Source: Sinomicrobium pectinilyticum
GTDB lineage: Bacteria; Bacteroidota; Bacteroidia; Flavobacteriales; Flavobacteriaceae
Reading direction: 5' to 3'
Assembly (NCBI RefSeq): GCF_003725735.1
Contig: NZ_RJTM01000093.1
Span: 23,382 to 87,381 of the forward strand
Length of the DNA stretch: 64,000 nucleotides
Part shown: positions 63,955 through 64,000 of the stretch, piece after piece
Layout of the letters: every line of letters starts with the position of its first letter
Position numbering within the stretch: position 1 is the stretch's first letter
Translations under genes and position numbers: made by a program
Notes under the pieces: generated by a model
The model's input: only the letters and a program-made list of their open reading frames with translations
Told to the model about the DNA's origin: nothing
The model's database searches: none

Positions 63955-64000
63955 CACCTTCTAAGAAGGTGGCTTTGGCTAGCCCCCATAGGGGACCTCT
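63955..64000. repeat. Hairpin-rich element at the right edge
   Basis: CACCTTC (63955-63961) pairs perfectly with GAAGGTG (63965-63971) around TAA. A CCCC/GGGG hairpin follows at 63982-63994 and the element runs off the window. It could be the terminator of the broken lipoprotein gene or the edge of a dispersed repeat. Confidence 0.4.

Overview
The window looks like chromosomal DNA of a marine- or soil-type member of the Flavobacteriaceae (Bacteroidota). Evidence: a SusC/SusD pair, Bacteroidota-style promoters (TTG, 21 bp, TAnnTTTG) ahead of several genes, and the flavobacterial neighbourhood rlmD-DUF6452-DUF6048. Most of the DNA has mid GC with many CCGG-rich words. The left edge (1-2000) and right edge (63440-64000) look more AT-rich and hold broken genes. 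No rRNA, tRNA or CRISPR array was seen. The genus cannot be fixed from this sequence alone.

Layout. 1-2185 is a decayed edge: the tail of a PAP2 phosphatase, an NmrA-type oxidoreductase, a second frameshifted PAP2 fragment, and an internally deleted IS3-like transposase remnant. 2186-11216 is housekeeping: xerD, type II NADH dehydrogenase, an ECF sigma factor with a membrane partner, an S9 peptidase, PlsC, a CoA-pyrophosphatase Nudix enzyme and a cyclophilin lipoprotein. 11296-29338 is a glucuronoxylan/xylose utilisation locus. It holds a Na+/sugar symporter, xylA and xylB on one strand; a divergent LacI regulator, an SDR (probable mannonate oxidoreductase) and uxuA; then susC, susD, an orphan DUF5597 protein, a GH115 alpha-glucuronidase and a GH43 enzyme on the minus strand. 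A LacI-type palindrome (GCAAYCGRTTGC and variants) lies ahead of xylB, lacI, the SDR, the DUF5597 gene and, more weakly, susC. This ties the locus into one regulon.

29692-54295 is mixed core metabolism and RNA modification: nitronate monooxygenase, mnmA, yidC, pyrG, nhaA, rocD, a WYL regulator, rlmD, DUF6452/DUF6048, a THUMP methyltransferase, a ZIP transporter, DUF4268, an Endo-H-like GH18 with a beta-gamma-crystallin tail, a YegP-like protein, a NEW3-ABC exporter operon, nagA, lysC and an SSAT-like acetyltransferase.

54644-63355 holds fbp, then the most unusual part. A tight operon encodes a small coiled-coil protein, a roadblock/longin-like adaptor, a Rab-like small GTPase and a soluble PAS-histidine kinase-receiver hybrid. 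It is followed by a convergent TerB-like gene, a 21-bp tandem repeat array and mfd. The right edge holds a frameshifted lipoprotein gene and a hairpin-rich element.
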